The notes: a model not told the origin generated them from the sequence alone. Shown: positions 28,541 through 38,189, counted from the first letter of the stretch. The stretch: 64,000 bases of DNA from Streptomyces sp. XM4193 (GCF_023072595.1 NZ_JALLGK010000002.1:682001-746000); one strand, 5' to 3'. Made by a program: numbers and translations.

Positions 28541-30184
28541 TCACTGCCTGCGCAGCAGGCGCGTGGTGCCGGCGGCGACCGTGGTGGCCAGCACCCAGCC
28601 GGCCAGGATCAGCCCGGCGGCGACCCACTGGTAGTGCCCCTCGGGTCGCCAGGCCGAGTCGTGGCCGAGGTCGATGACGGGCAGCAGCAGGTCGAAGGCG
28701 TAGAGCGCCGCGTCCCAGTGCGGGCCCTCGTCGCCGCGCGGCTCGGGCTTGTTGGCGCCGAAATAGAGCGTGCCGGAGGCCCAGAGCACCGCCATCCACA
28801 CGGCCGCCAGGCCGGGTTTGTACCCGTAGGCGACCGTCCAGTCCTGGAGGTAGCCCCACAGCTTCCCGGCCAGCGGCAGGGTCTCGCGCCGCCGCCGCTG
28901 CTTGGCCAACAGCACGCGCCGCGCCTCGGCGTCCTCGCCGCTGTTGCGCAGCACGGTGGCCAACTGCTCGTAGGGCTCCGCGGAGTACTCGGGGGTCGCC
29001 GTCGCCACCCACCGCAGCCGTTCCTCCAGCGGGAACGGGCCGAGCGGGATCAGATGCTCGTAGCTGAAGCCGGCCATCCACAGGCCCTCGTTGACCGGCC
29101 AACTCGACGCGCGGTCCACGAGGTTGCCGACGGTGGCGCCGGAGAGCACCACCCGGCCGCGGCTGATCCGCTCCGGGGTGAAGCACAGCTCCGGCGTCTG
29201 CACCCGCCGCAACGACAGCTCCTGCCCGCGCTCCAGCACCACCCGGGCGCGGTCCAGCACCAGGGAGTCGCCGAACCGGCCGTCGTCCAGCTTCATCCCG
29301 CCCATGCAGTGGAAGTGCTGGAGCGGTGGGTCCAGTGGGTCGGGCGGCTCGACGGGCGGCGGCGGGGTGGTGCGGCCCGGCTGCGGGAAGCGGGTGCCGG
29401 TCGGGGGCGTCATGCTCAGCATGTGGCGCGCTCCGGAGGGTCCGAACGCGGCGAAGTGCGCGAACCGCTCCACCTGCAACTGCGGGGCGTGCAGGGCGTA
29501 CGGGCCGCGTCGGTTGCTCAGCTCGCTGCCGTACATGAAGAGCGAGCCGCCCACCCGCGCCCCGCGCATCGACACCTCACCGCTGGCCAGCAGCAGGCTG
29601 GCCTGGAGGTCCTGACCGACCGTCAACCCGTCGGCGGCCACCGCGCGTCCGCGTCGGCCGCCGGAGACGGTGACCTCGTTCATCATCAGGTCGGTGCCGA
29701 TGCTCGCGTCGGTGAGCCGGATGCCGCCGGGGACGGTGCAGCGCGGCAGATGCAGATCACCGTCGGTGCTCACCCGGGCCGCCTCCAGCCGCGGGATGCG
29801 GCAGCCGACGAACCGGCCGGTGCTCAGCCGGCACTCGGCGAGCAGCACCTCCTCCTCGAAACGGCAGTGCCGCAGCTCGAAGAAGGGCTGGACCGAACCG
29901 CCGGACAGATCGAGCCGCCCGATGATCTGGGCGCCCGCCAGATGCAGTGCGGCGACCCTGCCCAGCAGCGGCGGCGGGCCGTGGAGCAGCAGCAGCGCGA
30001 TGATCCGGGCGCGCACGGTGCGGCGCTCGCTCCAGGGCCGGACGCCGTTCGGATCGTCCTCGACGAGATCGCCGGTGCGCAGGTCGTAGCTGCTGCCGTT
30101 GCGGAACGCCTGCCACATCGCCCATTCCGTGGGGGTCAACCGCAGCGCTGCCGGCGGCTCGCCGTCGTCCAGCGGCTCGCTCAC
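28541..30184 (-). CDS. Membrane-associated protein with pentapeptide/bactofilin-like repeats (often called oxidoreductase)
   Basis: 547 residues. The N-terminus (LTPTEWAMWQAFRNG) leads to a long beta-rich region with repeating short strands (for example ALHLAGAQIIGRLDLSGG, LAECRLSTGRFVGCRI) that looks like a solenoid of the pentapeptide/bactofilin kind. Two or three membrane helices near the C-terminus (about 440-465, 475-490, 515-545) anchor it. Streptomyces homologues carry the label membrane-associated oxidoreductase, but I see no Rossmann fold or cofactor motif, so I do not endorse that activity. GTG 30184 has GGGGGA upstream and is preferred to the in-frame GTG 30229. Confidence 0.72.
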   Translation of the reverse strand: MSEPLDDGEPPAALRLTPTEWAMWQAFRNGSSYDLRTGDLVEDDPNGVRPWSERRTVRARIIALLLLHGPPPLLGRVAALHLAGAQIIGRLDLSGGSVQPFFELRHCRFEEEVLLAECRLSTGRFVGCRIPRLEAARVSTDGDLHLPRCTVPGGIRLTDASIGTDLMMNEVTVSGGRRGRAVAADGLTVGQDLQASLLLASGEVSMRGARVGGSLFMYGSELSNRRGPYALHAPQLQVERFAHFAAFGPSGARHMLSMTPPTGTRFPQPGRTTPPPPVEPPDPLDPPLQHFHCMGGMKLDDGRFGDSLVLDRARVVLERGQELSLRRVQTPELCFTPERISRGRVVLSGATVGNLVDRASSWPVNEGLWMAGFSYEHLIPLGPFPLEERLRWVATATPEYSAEPYEQLATVLRNSGEDAEARRVLLAKQRRRRETLPLAGKLWGYLQDWTVAYGYKPGLAAVWMAVLWASGTLYFGANKPEPRGDEGPHWDAALYAFDLLLPVIDLGHDSAWRPEGHYQWVAAGLILAGWVLATTVAAGTTRLLRRQ

Positions 30185-30277
30185 TCCAGGTCCCCCACTC
30201 TCGACATCCCCCTGCTCCCACGAACCCACCGCGTGACGGGCTCGACGCCGACGGTCAGCGGCCTCGTCCCGACACCT

Positions 30278-30294
30278 GTATCACGCTCTGATAC
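30278..30294. promoter_or_regulatory. Inverted repeat GTATCA-N5-TGATAC before hisD
   Basis: A perfect 6-bp dyad with a 5-bp spacer, centred 50 bp upstream of GTG 30336. This spacing would suit an operator or activator site for the his operon. Confidence 0.5.
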
Positions 30295-30335
30295 GACGAG
30301 CTTTCCCCCTTCGCACGTCTGCGACACTGGGTGAC

Positions 30336-31667
30336 GTGCTGCAAGCAATCTCGCTGGACCGAATCGATCTTCGCGGCGCCGCCTCTGCGGACGGTGTCGA
30401 CCGCGATCTGCTTCCCCGCGCCGAACTCGACGTGGAGGCCGCCCTGGAGAAGGTGCGGCCGATCTGCGAGGACGTGCACCATCGCGGCACCCGGGCCCTC
30501 ATCGACTGCGCACGCCGCTTCGACGGCGTGGAGTTGACCGAGGTCAGGGTACCGGCAGCGGAGATCGAGAAGGCACTCGCCGAGCTCGACCCCGCGGTGC
30601 GGGCCGCGCTGGAGGAGTCGATCCGCCGCGCGCGGATCGTCCACCGCGAGCAGCGGCGCCAGGACACCACCGTCGCGGTGGTGCCCGGAGGCACCGTGAC
30701 CGAGCGCTGGGTGCCGGTCGAGCGGGTCGGTCTGTACGTCCCCGGTGGTAACGCCGTGTATCCGTCCTCGGTCGTCATGAACGTCGTGCCCGCGCAGGAG
30801 GCGGGGGTTCGGTCGCTGGCCGTCAGCTCCCCGCCGCAGGCCGCCTTCGGCGGGCTGCCGCACCCCACGATCCTGGCCGCCTGCGCGCTGCTCGGAGTGG
30901 ACGAGGTGCACGCCGCGGGCGGAGCCCAGGCGATCGCCATGTTCGCCTACGGGACGAGCGAGTGCGCGCCGGCCAGTCTGGTGACCGGTCCGGGCAACAT
31001 CTACGTCGCCGCGGCCAAGCGGCTGCTCAAGGGCCGTATCGGCATCGACGCCGAGGCCGGCCCCACCGAGATCGCGATCCTGGCCGACGACACCGCCGAG
31101 CCCGCGCACGTCGCCGCCGATCTGATCAGCCAGGCCGAGCACGACGTGCTGGCCGCCGCCGTGCTGGTCACCCCCTCCACGGCGCTGGCCGAGGCGGTCG
31201 ACGCCGAGCTGACGCGGCAGGTCGCCGCGACCCGGCACCGCGAGCGGGTGGTCGAGTCGCTGACCGGCCGCCAGTCCGGCGTCGTGCTCGTCGACGACCT
31301 GGACCACGGCCTCGCGGTGGTGGACGCGTACGCCGCGGAGCACCTGGAGATCCAGACCGAGCGCGCCGCCGAGGTCGCCGCCCGGGTGCGGAACGCCGGC
31401 GCGGTCTTCGTCGGCGCCTACGCCCCGGTCTCGCTCGGCGACTACTGCGCCGGGTCCAACCACGTGCTGCCGACGGGCGGTTGCGCCTGCCACTCCTCGG
31501 GCCTGTCCGTGCAGTCTTTCCTGCGCGGCATCCACGTCGTCGACTACGACCGGGACGCGCTCGCCGAGGTCGCCGGCCATGTCGTCACCCTCGCGGAGGC
31601 CGAGGACCTGCCGGCGCACGGCGACGCGCTGAAGGTCCGCTTCGGCGGAGAGGTCCCGGGGCGATGA
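30336..31667 (+). CDS. hisD: Histidinol dehydrogenase
   Basis: 443 residues, full length. It catalyses the last two NAD-dependent steps of histidine synthesis (histidinol to histidine). Visible signatures are [34 protein letters not shown] and [16 protein letters not shown], which contain the Zn ligands and catalytic His/Glu. It is the first gene of the his operon; its stop overlaps the hisC start (ATGA). GTG 30336 has no ribosome-binding site, and GACACT (30323-30328) stands 7 nt upstream, so the operon mRNA may be leaderless. Confidence 0.97.
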   Translation: MLQAISLDRIDLRGAASADGVDRDLLPRAELDVEAALEKVRPICEDVHHRGTRALIDCARRFDGVELTEVRVPAAEIEKALAELDPAVRAALEESIRRARIVHREQRRQDTTVAVVPGGTVTERWVPVERVGLYVPGGNAVYPSSVVMNVVPAQEAGVRSLAVSSPPQAAFGGLPHPTILAACALLGVDEVHAAGGAQAIAMFAYGTSECAPASLVTGPGNIYVAAAKRLLKGRIGIDAEAGPTEIAILADDTAEPAHVAADLISQAEHDVLAAAVLVTPSTALAEAVDAELTRQVAATRHRERVVESLTGRQSGVVLVDDLDHGLAVVDAYAAEHLEIQTERAAEVAARVRNAGAVFVGAYAPVSLGDYCAGSNHVLPTGGCACHSSGLSVQSFLRGIHVVDYDRDALAEVAGHVVTLAEAEDLPAHGDALKVRFGGEVPGR

Positions 31668-32809
31668 CACGCATCGAGGAGCTGCCCGTCCGGGACGAGC
31701 TGCGCGGCAAGTCGCCGTACGGCGCACCGCAGTTGGACGTCCCCGTGCGGCTGAACACCAACGAGAACCCGTACCCGCTGCCCGAGCCGCTGGTGGCCCG
31801 GATCGCCGAGCGCGTCACCGAGGCCGCGCGTGAGCTCAACCGGTACCCGGACCGCGACGCGACCGAGCTGCGCGCCGGGCTCGCCGCGTACCTGACCCGC
31901 ACCGCCGGGCACCGGGTCGGCCCCGACGGCGTCTGGGCCGCCAACGGTTCCAACGAGATCCTCCAGCAGCTGCTCCAGGCCTTCGGCGGACCGGGCCGCA
32001 CGGCGCTCGGCTTCGAACCGTCGTACTCCATGCACGCGTTGATCGCCCGCGGCACCGGCACCGGCTGGCTCTCCGGTCCGCGCCGCGAGGACTTCACCAT
32101 CGATGTCGACGCGGCCGCGGCGGTCATCGCCGAGCAGCGTCCGCACGTGGTCTTCGTCTGCTCGCCGAACAACCCCACCGGCACCGCCGTCGCCGCGCGG
32201 ACGGTGGTCGCGCTCCACGACGCCGCGCAGGCCGCGCGCCCGGACAGCGGTGCGCTGGTGGTGGTGGACGAGGCGTACGGCGAGTTCAGCCACCATCCCT
32301 CGCTGCTGCCGCTGATCGAGGGCCGGCCGAACATGGTGCTCTCGCGCACCATGTCCAAGGCGTTCGGCGCGGCCGGGCTGCGGCTGGGCTATCTCGCCGC
32401 CGATCCGGCGGTCGTGGACGCCGTGCAGCTGGTGCGGCTGCCGTACCACCTCTCGGCCGTCACCCAGGCCACCGCGCTCGCCGCGCTGGAGCACACCGAT
32501 ACGCTGCTGGGGTACGTCGAGCAGCTCCGGGCCGAGCGTGACCGCATCGTCGCGGAACTGCGCGCCGCCGGCCTCGAAGTCACCGACTCGGACGCGAACT
32601 TCGTCCAGTTCGGCCGCTTCGAGGGCCCCGCCGCCACGAGCACGCTCCCGCTGACGGCGCACGAGATGTGGCAGGCCCTGCTGGACAGAGGCGTGCTGGT
32701 CCGGGACAACGGCGTACCCGGCCGGCTGCGGGTGACCGCGGGCACGCCGGCGGAGAACGACGCGTTCCTGGACGCGGTACGCGCAGTGACGAAGGAGAAC
32801 AACCGATGA
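31664..32809 (+). CDS. hisC: Histidinol-phosphate aminotransferase
   Basis: 381-residue fold-type I PLP enzyme converting imidazole acetol phosphate to histidinol phosphate with glutamate. The N-terminal [12 protein letters not shown], the [10 protein letters not shown] loop, VVDEAYGEF and the PLP-lysine motif SRTMSKAFG are all present. ATG 31664 overlaps the hisD stop by 4 nt and its own stop overlaps the hisB start by 4 nt, so translation is coupled along the operon. Confidence 0.96.
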   Translation: MTRIEELPVRDELRGKSPYGAPQLDVPVRLNTNENPYPLPEPLVARIAERVTEAARELNRYPDRDATELRAGLAAYLTRTAGHRVGPDGVWAANGSNEILQQLLQAFGGPGRTALGFEPSYSMHALIARGTGTGWLSGPRREDFTIDVDAAAAVIAEQRPHVVFVCSPNNPTGTAVAARTVVALHDAAQAARPDSGALVVVDEAYGEFSHHPSLLPLIEGRPNMVLSRTMSKAFGAAGLRLGYLAADPAVVDAVQLVRLPYHLSAVTQATALAALEHTDTLLGYVEQLRAERDRIVAELRAAGLEVTDSDANFVQFGRFEGPAATSTLPLTAHEMWQALLDRGVLVRDNGVPGRLRVTAGTPAENDAFLDAVRAVTKENNR

Positions 32810-33399
32810 CCCGCGCAGGCCGGGTGGAACGCACCACCAAGGAAACCTCCGTCGTCGTGGAGCTGGCGCTCGACGGCACGGGCAAGGTCGACGTCACCAC
32901 CGGAGTCGGCTTCTTCGACCACATGCTCGACCAGCTCGGTCGGCACGGCCTCTTCGACCTCACGGTCAAGACCGAGGGCGATCTGCACATCGACAGCCAC
33001 CACACGATCGAGGACACCTCGCTCGCGCTGGGCGCCGCGTTCCGGCAGGCGCTCGGGGACAAGCGCGGCATCGTGCGCTTCGCCAACTCCTCGGTGCCGC
33101 TGGACGAGTCGCTGGCCAACGTCACCGTCGACCTCTCCGGCCGTCCCTACCTCGTGCACAGCGAGCCCGAGGGAATGGCCCAGATGATCGGCCCCGACTA
33201 CGACACCACGATGACCCGGCACATCCTGGAGTCCTTCGTGGCCCAGGCGCAGGTCGCGCTGCACGTCCACGTGCCGTACGGGCGCAACGCGCACCACATC
33301 GTGGAGTGCCAGTTCAAGGCGCTCGCGCGGGCACTGCGCTACGCCAGCGAGATCGACCCGCGGCAGACCGGCATCCCCTCCACCAAGGGCGCTCTGTGA
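32806..33399 (+). CDS. hisB: Imidazoleglycerol-phosphate dehydratase
   Basis: 197 residues, the monofunctional actinobacterial HisB (no phosphatase domain). The duplicated metal-binding motifs are visible: [21 protein letters not shown] in the first half and [14 protein letters not shown] in the second. It dehydrates IGP to imidazole acetol phosphate. ATG 32806 overlaps hisC by 4 nt and follows a GAAGGAG ribosome-binding site. Confidence 0.96.
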   Translation: MTRAGRVERTTKETSVVVELALDGTGKVDVTTGVGFFDHMLDQLGRHGLFDLTVKTEGDLHIDSHHTIEDTSLALGAAFRQALGDKRGIVRFANSSVPLDESLANVTVDLSGRPYLVHSEPEGMAQMIGPDYDTTMTRHILESFVAQAQVALHVHVPYGRNAHHIVECQFKALARALRYASEIDPRQTGIPSTKGAL

Positions 33400-33551
33400 A
33401 CACCCTCTCCACGCTGCTGATCTTCGTGGGCCTCTTCCTGCTGGGCGGGGCCATCTCCTTCTGGAAGCAGGACATGCCCAAGGGCGTGATCGTGCTGCTC
33501 GGCCTCTGCTCGGCGATGGCGTTGGCCGCCGGCATCATGCGACTGGAGTGA
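33396..33551 (+). CDS. Small membrane protein in the his operon
   Basis: 51 residues with two hydrophobic segments (about 4-20 and 28-45) separated by [11 protein letters not shown] 33396 overlaps the hisB stop, and hisH follows 4 bp after its stop, so it is clearly co-translated with histidine genes. No domain is recognisable. Its conserved position in related actinomycetes (from memory) suggests a real protein, perhaps a membrane tether or simply a passenger. Confidence 0.8.
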   Translation: MNTLSTLLIFVGLFLLGGAISFWKQDMPKGVIVLLGLCSAMALAAGIMRLE

Positions 33552-33555
33552 CGTG

Positions 33556-34200
33556 ATGAACACCGCCAGGAAGCGGGTCGTCGTCTTCGACTACGGCTTC
33601 GGGAACGTGCGCTCCGCCGAGCGGGCGCTGGCCAGGGCCGGCGCCGAGGTGGAGATCACCGGCGACTACGACCGGGCGATGAACGCCGACGGCCTGCTGG
33701 TGCCCGGCGTCGGCGCCTTCGGTGCCTGCATGGCCGGGCTGAAGCAGGCGCGCGGGGACTGGGTCATCGGCCGCCGGCTCTCCGGCGGTCGCCCGGTCAT
33801 GGGCATCTGCGTCGGTATGCAGATCCTCTTCTCGCGCGGCGTCGAGCACGGAGTGGAGGCCGAGGGCCTGGACGAGTGGCCCGGCACGGTCGGCCCGCTG
33901 AAGGCCGACGTCGTACCGCACATGGGCTGGAACACCGTCCGGGCTCCGGAGGGCAGCGCGCTCTTCGCCTCGCTGCCCGGCGACGCCCGCTACTACTTCG
34001 TCCACTCCTACGCGGCGCACGAGTGGGAGATGGAGGCCCTCAGCGCCTCCATCCGCGCGCCCCTGGTCACCTGGTCCACGCACGGCGAGGACTTCGTCGC
34101 CGCCGTGGAGAACGGTCCGCTGTGGGCCACCCAGTTCCACCCCGAGAAGTCCGGCGACGCCGGAGCACAGCTGCTGACCAACTGGATCGAGAGTCTTTAG
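33556..34200 (+). CDS. hisH: Imidazole glycerol phosphate synthase, glutaminase subunit
   Basis: 214-residue class I glutamine amidotransferase that supplies ammonia to HisF. The oxyanion/nucleophile loop GICVGMQIL holds Cys85, and QFHPEKSG gives the catalytic His and Glu. ATG 33556 is preferred, though GTG 33553 is one codon upstream; GGAG lies just before. The gene is followed without a gap by priA, while its partner hisF is three genes downstream. Confidence 0.96.
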   Translation: MNTARKRVVVFDYGFGNVRSAERALARAGAEVEITGDYDRAMNADGLLVPGVGAFGACMAGLKQARGDWVIGRRLSGGRPVMGICVGMQILFSRGVEHGVEAEGLDEWPGTVGPLKADVVPHMGWNTVRAPEGSALFASLPGDARYYFVHSYAAHEWEMEALSASIRAPLVTWSTHGEDFVAAVENGPLWATQFHPEKSGDAGAQLLTNWIESL

Positions 34201-34929
34201 ATGAGCGCCGCACTTGAGCTTCTGCCCGCCGTCGACGTACGGGACGGCCAGGCCGTACGCCTGGTCCACGGAGAGTCCGGATCGGAGACCTCCTACGGCG
34301 ACCCGCTCCAGGCCGCGCTCGCCTGGCAGAGCGCCGGGGCCCAGTGGCTGCACCTGGTCGACCTCGACGCGGCCTTCGGCACCGGTGACAACCGCGAGCA
34401 GATCGCCGAGGTCACCCGCTCCATGGACATCAGGGTCGAGCTGTCCGGCGGCATCCGGGACGACGACACACTGGCCGCGGCCCTCGCCACCGGCTGCACC
34501 CGCGTCAACCTCGGCACGGCCGCGCTGGAGAGCCCCGAGTGGGTCGCCAAGGTCATCGCCGAGCACGGCGACCGGATCGCGGTCGGCCTGGACGTGCGCG
34601 GCACCACGCTGCGCGGACGCGGCTGGACCCGTGACGGCGGCGATCTGTACGAGACGCTGGAGCGGTTGAACGCCGAGGGCTGCGCCCGGTACGTGGTCAC
34701 CGACATCAACAAGGACGGCACCCTCCAGGGCCCGAACCTGGAGCTGCTGGCCGGAGTCTGCGCCGCCACCGACCGCCCCGTTGTCGCCTCGGGCGGCGTC
34801 TCCTCCCTGGAGGACCTGCGGACCATCGCGTCCCTGGTGCCGCAGGGCGTGGAGGGTGCGATCGTGGGCAAGGCGCTTTACGCGAAGGCGTTCACCCTCG
34901 AAGAGGCACTGGAGGCGGTTTCGGCATGA
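34201..34929 (+). CDS. priA: Phosphoribosyl isomerase A (bifunctional HisA/TrpF)
   Basis: 242-residue TIM barrel. It begins [15 protein letters not shown] (catalytic Asp12), with SGGIRDD, the loop [12 protein letters not shown] typical of actinobacterial Pri[10 protein letters not shown] and the phosphate-binding ASGGVSS. In Streptomyces and Mycobacterium PriA isomerises both ProFAR (histidine) and PRA (tryptophan). No trpF gene is present among the trp genes of this window, consistent with dual use. ATG directly follows the hisH stop. Confidence 0.95.
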   Translation: MSAALELLPAVDVRDGQAVRLVHGESGSETSYGDPLQAALAWQSAGAQWLHLVDLDAAFGTGDNREQIAEVTRSMDIRVELSGGIRDDDTLAAALATGCTRVNLGTAALESPEWVAKVIAEHGDRIAVGLDVRGTTLRGRGWTRDGGDLYETLERLNAEGCARYVVTDINKDGTLQGPNLELLAGVCAATDRPVVASGGVSSLEDLRTIASLVPQGVEGAIVGKALYAKAFTLEEALEAVSA

Positions 34930-35321
34930 CCATCGAGCGCGTGCAGTCCGACAGTCCGTGGGAAGAGTCGATCGGGTTCGCGCGCGCGGTGGCCGCGGGG
35001 GACCGGGTGCTGGTCGGCGGCACGACGCCCTTCCGGGGCGGGGTGCTGCTCGGCGAGGGCGACCCGTACCTGCAGGCGAGAGCCGCGGGCGAGAACGCCC
35101 TGGCGGCGCTCGACCGTTTCGGCCTCGGTGCCGACGCGGTCGTGCGCACCCGGCTGTACATCACCCACAGCCGTGACGTGGACGCGGTCAGCAGGGCCCA
35201 CAAGGAGCTGTTCGACGCGGCGCGGCCGGTGTGCACGCTGGTCGTGGTCTCCGGCTTCGTGGACTCCCGCATCCTGGTCGAGATCGAAGTCGAAGCATTC
35301 CGAGGATCGCAAGGAGCATAG
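34926..35321 (+). CDS. RidA family (YjgF/UK114) protein
   Basis: 131 residues, whole-length RidA fold: [20 protein letters not shown] at the start, the conserved Arg in [13 protein letters not shown], and [17 protein letters not shown] at the end. RidA proteins hydrolyse reactive enamine/imine intermediates from PLP enzymes. ATG 34926 overlaps the priA stop by 4 nt, and hisF starts 4 bp after its stop, so it is a genuine member of the his operon. Confidence 0.92.
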   Translation: MTIERVQSDSPWEESIGFARAVAAGDRVLVGGTTPFRGGVLLGEGDPYLQARAAGENALAALDRFGLGADAVVRTRLYITHSRDVDAVSRAHKELFDAARPVCTLVVVSGFVDSRILVEIEVEAFRGSQGA

Positions 35322-35325
35322 GTCC

Positions 35326-36105
35326 GTGACGCTGGCCGTACGAGTCATTCCCTGCCTGGACGTGGACGGCGGCCGGGTCGTCAAGGGCGTCAACTTCCAG
35401 AACCTGCGCGACGCCGGGGACCCGGTCGAGATGGCCGGGGTCTACGACGCCGAGGGCGCCGACGAGCTGACCTTCCTCGACATCACCGCCTCCTCCGGGG
35501 ACCGGGAGACCACCTACGAGATGGTGCGCCGCACCGCCGAGCAGGTCTTCATCCCGCTCACGGTGGGCGGCGGCGTACGCACCCCCGAGGACGTCGACCG
35601 GCTGCTGCGGGCGGGCGCCGACAAGGTCGGTGTGAACACCGCGGCCATCGCCCGGCCCGAGCTGATCCGGGAGATCGCCGAGCGCTTCGGCCGACAGGTG
35701 CTGGTGCTCTCGGTGGACGCGCGCCGCTGCCGGGAGGACTCCGAGCACCCGCCGACGCCCTCGGGCTTCGAGGTGACCACACACGGCGGCCGGCGGGGCA
35801 CCGGGATCGACGCGGTCCAATGGGCCGAGCGGGCGGGGGAGTTGGGCGCCGGCGAGATCCTGCTCAACTCGATGGACGCCGACGGCACCAGGGCCGGGTA
35901 CGACACGGCGATGATCGCCGCGGTGCGTGCCCGGGTCGGTGTGCCGGTCATCGCCTCGGGCGGCGCGGGCAGCCCGTCCGACTTCCCGCCCGCGGTGGAG
36001 GCGGGCGCCGACGCGGTGCTGGCGGCATCGGTCTTCCACTTCGGCGATCTGCGGATCGGCGAAGTGAAGGAGACCCTGCGCACGGCCGGTCATCCGGTGC
36101 GCTGA
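35326..36105 (+). CDS. hisF: Imidazole glycerol phosphate synthase, cyclase subunit
   Basis: 259-residue TIM barrel. [19 protein letters not shown] carries the first catalytic Asp, and [10 protein letters not shown] the second (near D180 in this protein), with VGGGVRT and ASGGAGS phosphate loops. It makes IGP and AICAR using ammonia from HisH. GTG 35326 is preceded by AAGGAGCATAGGTCC. A small extra loop ([12 protein letters not shown], about 140-152) is inserted in the middle and is common in actinobacteria. It is the last gene of this his block. Confidence 0.96.
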   Translation: MTLAVRVIPCLDVDGGRVVKGVNFQNLRDAGDPVEMAGVYDAEGADELTFLDITASSGDRETTYEMVRRTAEQVFIPLTVGGGVRTPEDVDRLLRAGADKVGVNTAAIARPELIREIAERFGRQVLVLSVDARRCREDSEHPPTPSGFEVTTHGGRRGTGIDAVQWAERAGELGAGEILLNSMDADGTRAGYDTAMIAAVRARVGVPVIASGGAGSPSDFPPAVEAGADAVLAASVFHFGDLRIGEVKETLRTAGHPVR

Positions 36106-36202
36106 TTCCCTCGCCGGGCGGCCCCGTGCCGTACACCTTCGGGCTGTGTCCCCGTGCGGATGTGCGCCGGGGCCGAGGCATGTGCGTGCCGCGGCCGACC
36201 GT

Positions 36203-36300
36203 CTGCGGCCTGCGGCCTGCGGCCTGCGGCCTGCGGCCTGCGGCCTGCGGCCTGCGGCCTGCGGCCTGCGGCCTGCGGCCTGCGGCCTGCGGCCTGCGGC
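36203..36300. repeat. Fourteen perfect tandem copies of a 7-bp unit
   Basis: CTGCGGC is repeated 14 times without error (36203-36300) and then decays (CTGCTGC, CCGCTGC). It lies in the 311-bp convergent interval 36106-36416 between hisF and the C39-like gene. Nothing else is recognisable in this interval. Confidence 0.97.
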
Positions 36301-36416
36301 CTGCTGCCCGCTGCCCGTCGACGGGCGTGCGCGGCGCCGGTGTCGGCGCGGACGGCGAGGGACGGTGCCCCGGGGAGCGCGTACGCCCGGTCCGGGGCAC
36401 CTCGTGATCGGCCCGC

Positions 36417-37154
36417 TCAGGCCGAGTAGCCCTTCGGCGGGATGAGGCTGGCGAGCTGGCTGAAGTTCAGCCAGTAGATCTGCCAGCCGTTGAAGGACGC
36501 GGAGTCGGCGATCAGCACCGTGTTGTGGAGGGTGTCGTAGCCGATGACCGTGAAGTAGTGGTAGATCGTCTGGCCCGGCGGGTAGCCCGGAGGCTGGTTG
36601 CCGGGCGGCGCGACGATGTTGGCCACGATCGGGTGGTTGCTGTCCATGTCGGCGATGACGTCCGACCAGAGCAGGTCGATCTGCGCCTGGGTCGGCGGGT
36701 CGTTGGGCATCTCGCGGGTGAAGTAGGTCCCGGAGTCGACACGGTTGTTGAGGACCCTGGTGATCTGGCCGATGTGGTCGGTGCCGCCCTGGTGGGTGCC
36801 GAGTTCGGCCGCGAAGGTCGCCTGGTTGGGGACGGCGACCCGGGCGGAGAGCGCGCAGCGCGTGGCCGCGGGGCCGCACCAGTAGCCGGTCTCCTGGACC
36901 TGGTAGTCGACCTGGAGCACCCGCTCGTTCTGGGTGTGCACCTTCTTGGTGCGCAGCACCGGGAACTCGCTGCGGTGTCCGGAGACGACCTCGGTCTCGA
37001 CCTGAACACCGTTGGGGTGGGCGGGACTCGGGGGGATCGGCGCCGGCGGCTGGCCGGGCCCGTTCTTCCCGGAGGCGGCGCGGGCGGTGCCGGTGGAGAG
37101 CAGGGCGCCGGTGGCGGTGAGTGCCAGGGCGCTTGCGAAGGCTCTTCGTCGCAT
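36417..37154 (-). CDS. Secreted C39-like cysteine peptidase
   Basis: 245 residues. A signal peptide (MRRRAFASALAL, cleavage near ARA at 24-26) is followed by a Pro-rich spacer. The peptidase_C39_2 domain has YWCGPAATRC with the nucleophile Cys93, and IYHYFTVIGYD with the catalytic His and a nearby Asp, as in papain-like C39 enzymes. There is no ABC-transporter part, so it is not a bacteriocin exporter. It acts outside the cell on an unknown substrate. ATG 37154 was chosen by the signal peptide; the frame is open upstream. Confidence 0.87.
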   Translation of the reverse strand: MRRRAFASALALTATGALLSTGTARAASGKNGPGQPPAPIPPSPAHPNGVQVETEVVSGHRSEFPVLRTKKVHTQNERVLQVDYQVQETGYWCGPAATRCALSARVAVPNQATFAAELGTHQGGTDHIGQITRVLNNRVDSGTYFTREMPNDPPTQAQIDLLWSDVIADMDSNHPIVANIVAPPGNQPPGYPPGQTIYHYFTVIGYDTLHNTVLIADSASFNGWQIYWLNFSQLASLIPPKGYSA

Positions 37155-37330
37155 GAGCGGTTCCTTCACTGTGGGGGATGCGCGATGGGCATTGAACCGG
37201 CATGAGCATGCCACAGTGAAAACGCTCTGGGGAGGGGCGGCGCGAGGTTCGGCAGCTATTTGCGAACAGCCTTGTCTGCCCCGGTGGCGCGCCGTTGCGG
37301 CCGCTGGCGCGGCCATTGGCCCGGACATGC

Positions 37331-37369
37331 GTCGGAGGGCTTCCCGCCCGCGGCGGAAAGCCCTCCGAC
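37331..37369 (-). terminator. Hairpin terminator after the TIGR03085 gene
   Basis: GTCGGAGGGCTT (37331-37342) pairs perfectly with AAGCCCTCCGAC (37358-37369), 61 bp beyond the stop of the upstream minus-strand gene. Confidence 0.75.
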
Positions 37370-37429
37370 TGCGCTGTGCGACGCGTACCGCCTCCCGCCG
37401 GCTGTACCGGCCGGGCCGTCCGTGCGGGG

Positions 37430-38062
37430 TCAGAAGCCGAGCTTGGCCACCCGGACCTTGGCCACCGCGTTCTCCTCGCCCTCCAGCGCCACATCGGCGA
37501 CGGACTGGCGACCCCACACGAACATCAGCAGCTCCGAGGGCTCACCGGTGACGGTGACCACCGGAGCGCCCTTGTGGGCCACGGCGGTCTGCCCGTTCGG
37601 CCGCCGCAGCACCAGGCCGACCGGCGACTTTCGGCCGAACATCCGGGCGCCGGACTCCAGTCGGCGCCACAGCACATCGGCGAAGACCGGGTCCAACTCG
37701 CGCGGGGTCCAACCCGGCTGGGCGCGGCGCACATCCTCGGCGTGGACGTAGAACTCCACGGTGTTGGCCGCCTCGTCGACCTGCTTGAGGGCGAACGGCG
37801 ACGCCTTGGGCGGGCCGGTGCGCACCAGTCGGACCAGCTCCTCGTACGGCTTCGCGGCGAACTCCCCGCTCACCCGCTCCAGTCGCGACTGGAGCGGCTT
37901 CAGGAAGGCGCCGGCCGCGGCGTCCGCCCGGCGCTCGCGCACCAGTACGTGGACGGCCAGATCACGGGTCGTCCAACCCTCGCACAGCGTCGGCGACTCG
38001 GGGCCCGCGCTCTCCAACAGGTCGGCCAGCAGCAGGCGTTCACGCTTGGCATGTGTAGACAT
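37430..38062 (-). CDS. TIGR03085 / maleylpyruvate isomerase N-terminal-like (DinB superfamily) protein
   Basis: 210 residues. The N-terminus ([39 protein letters not shown]) is the mycothiol-dependent maleylpyruvate isomerase/DinB four-helix bundle of family TIGR03085, with His and Glu metal ligands such as in [12 protein letters not shown]. Family members are thought to bind metal and perhaps mycothiol; the reaction is unknown. ATG 38062 has TAGGGT 6 nt upstream (38074-38069), a good leaderless arrangement, back-to-back with hisI. Confidence 0.88.
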   Translation of the reverse strand: MSTHAKRERLLLADLLESAGPESPTLCEGWTTRDLAVHVLVRERRADAAAGAFLKPLQSRLERVSGEFAAKPYEELVRLVRTGPPKASPFALKQVDEAANTVEFYVHAEDVRRAQPGWTPRELDPVFADVLWRRLESGARMFGRKSPVGLVLRRPNGQTAVAHKGAPVVTVTGEPSELLMFVWGRQSVADVALEGEENAVAKVRVAKLGF

Positions 38063-38068
38063 AACGCC

Positions 38069-38074
38069 ACCCTA
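38069..38074 (-). promoter_or_regulatory. -10 box of a leaderless promoter (TIGR03085 gene)
   Basis: TAGGGT on the minus strand, close to the Streptomyces -10 consensus, ends 6 nt before ATG 38062. Confidence 0.55.
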
Positions 38075-38183
38075 AGGGCGTGTGGAGCGCGGTGCGACGC
38101 GCCGCGCGGCCGACGCCGTCGGCCGGCTGTCCACCCGCCGGACACATCCGGGAACCAGCTTTCGTCAGCCCGCGCGATCGCGG

Positions 38184-38189
38184 CAGAAT
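38184..38189 (+). promoter_or_regulatory. -10 box of a leaderless hisI-trpE promoter
   Basis: CAGAAT ends 6 nt before ATG 38196, with no ribosome-binding site between, implying that transcription starts at the hisI start codon. Confidence 0.5.

Noticed and set aside
28341..29186. Protein gene running through the 21-bp repeats
   Set aside because: The frame overlaps the well-supported gene at 28541-30184 on the same strand and has no start signal or domain; kept only as a repeat.
36203..36300. CRISPR array
   Set aside because: The unit is only 7 bp with no spacers and no cas genes nearby; it is a simple tandem repeat.
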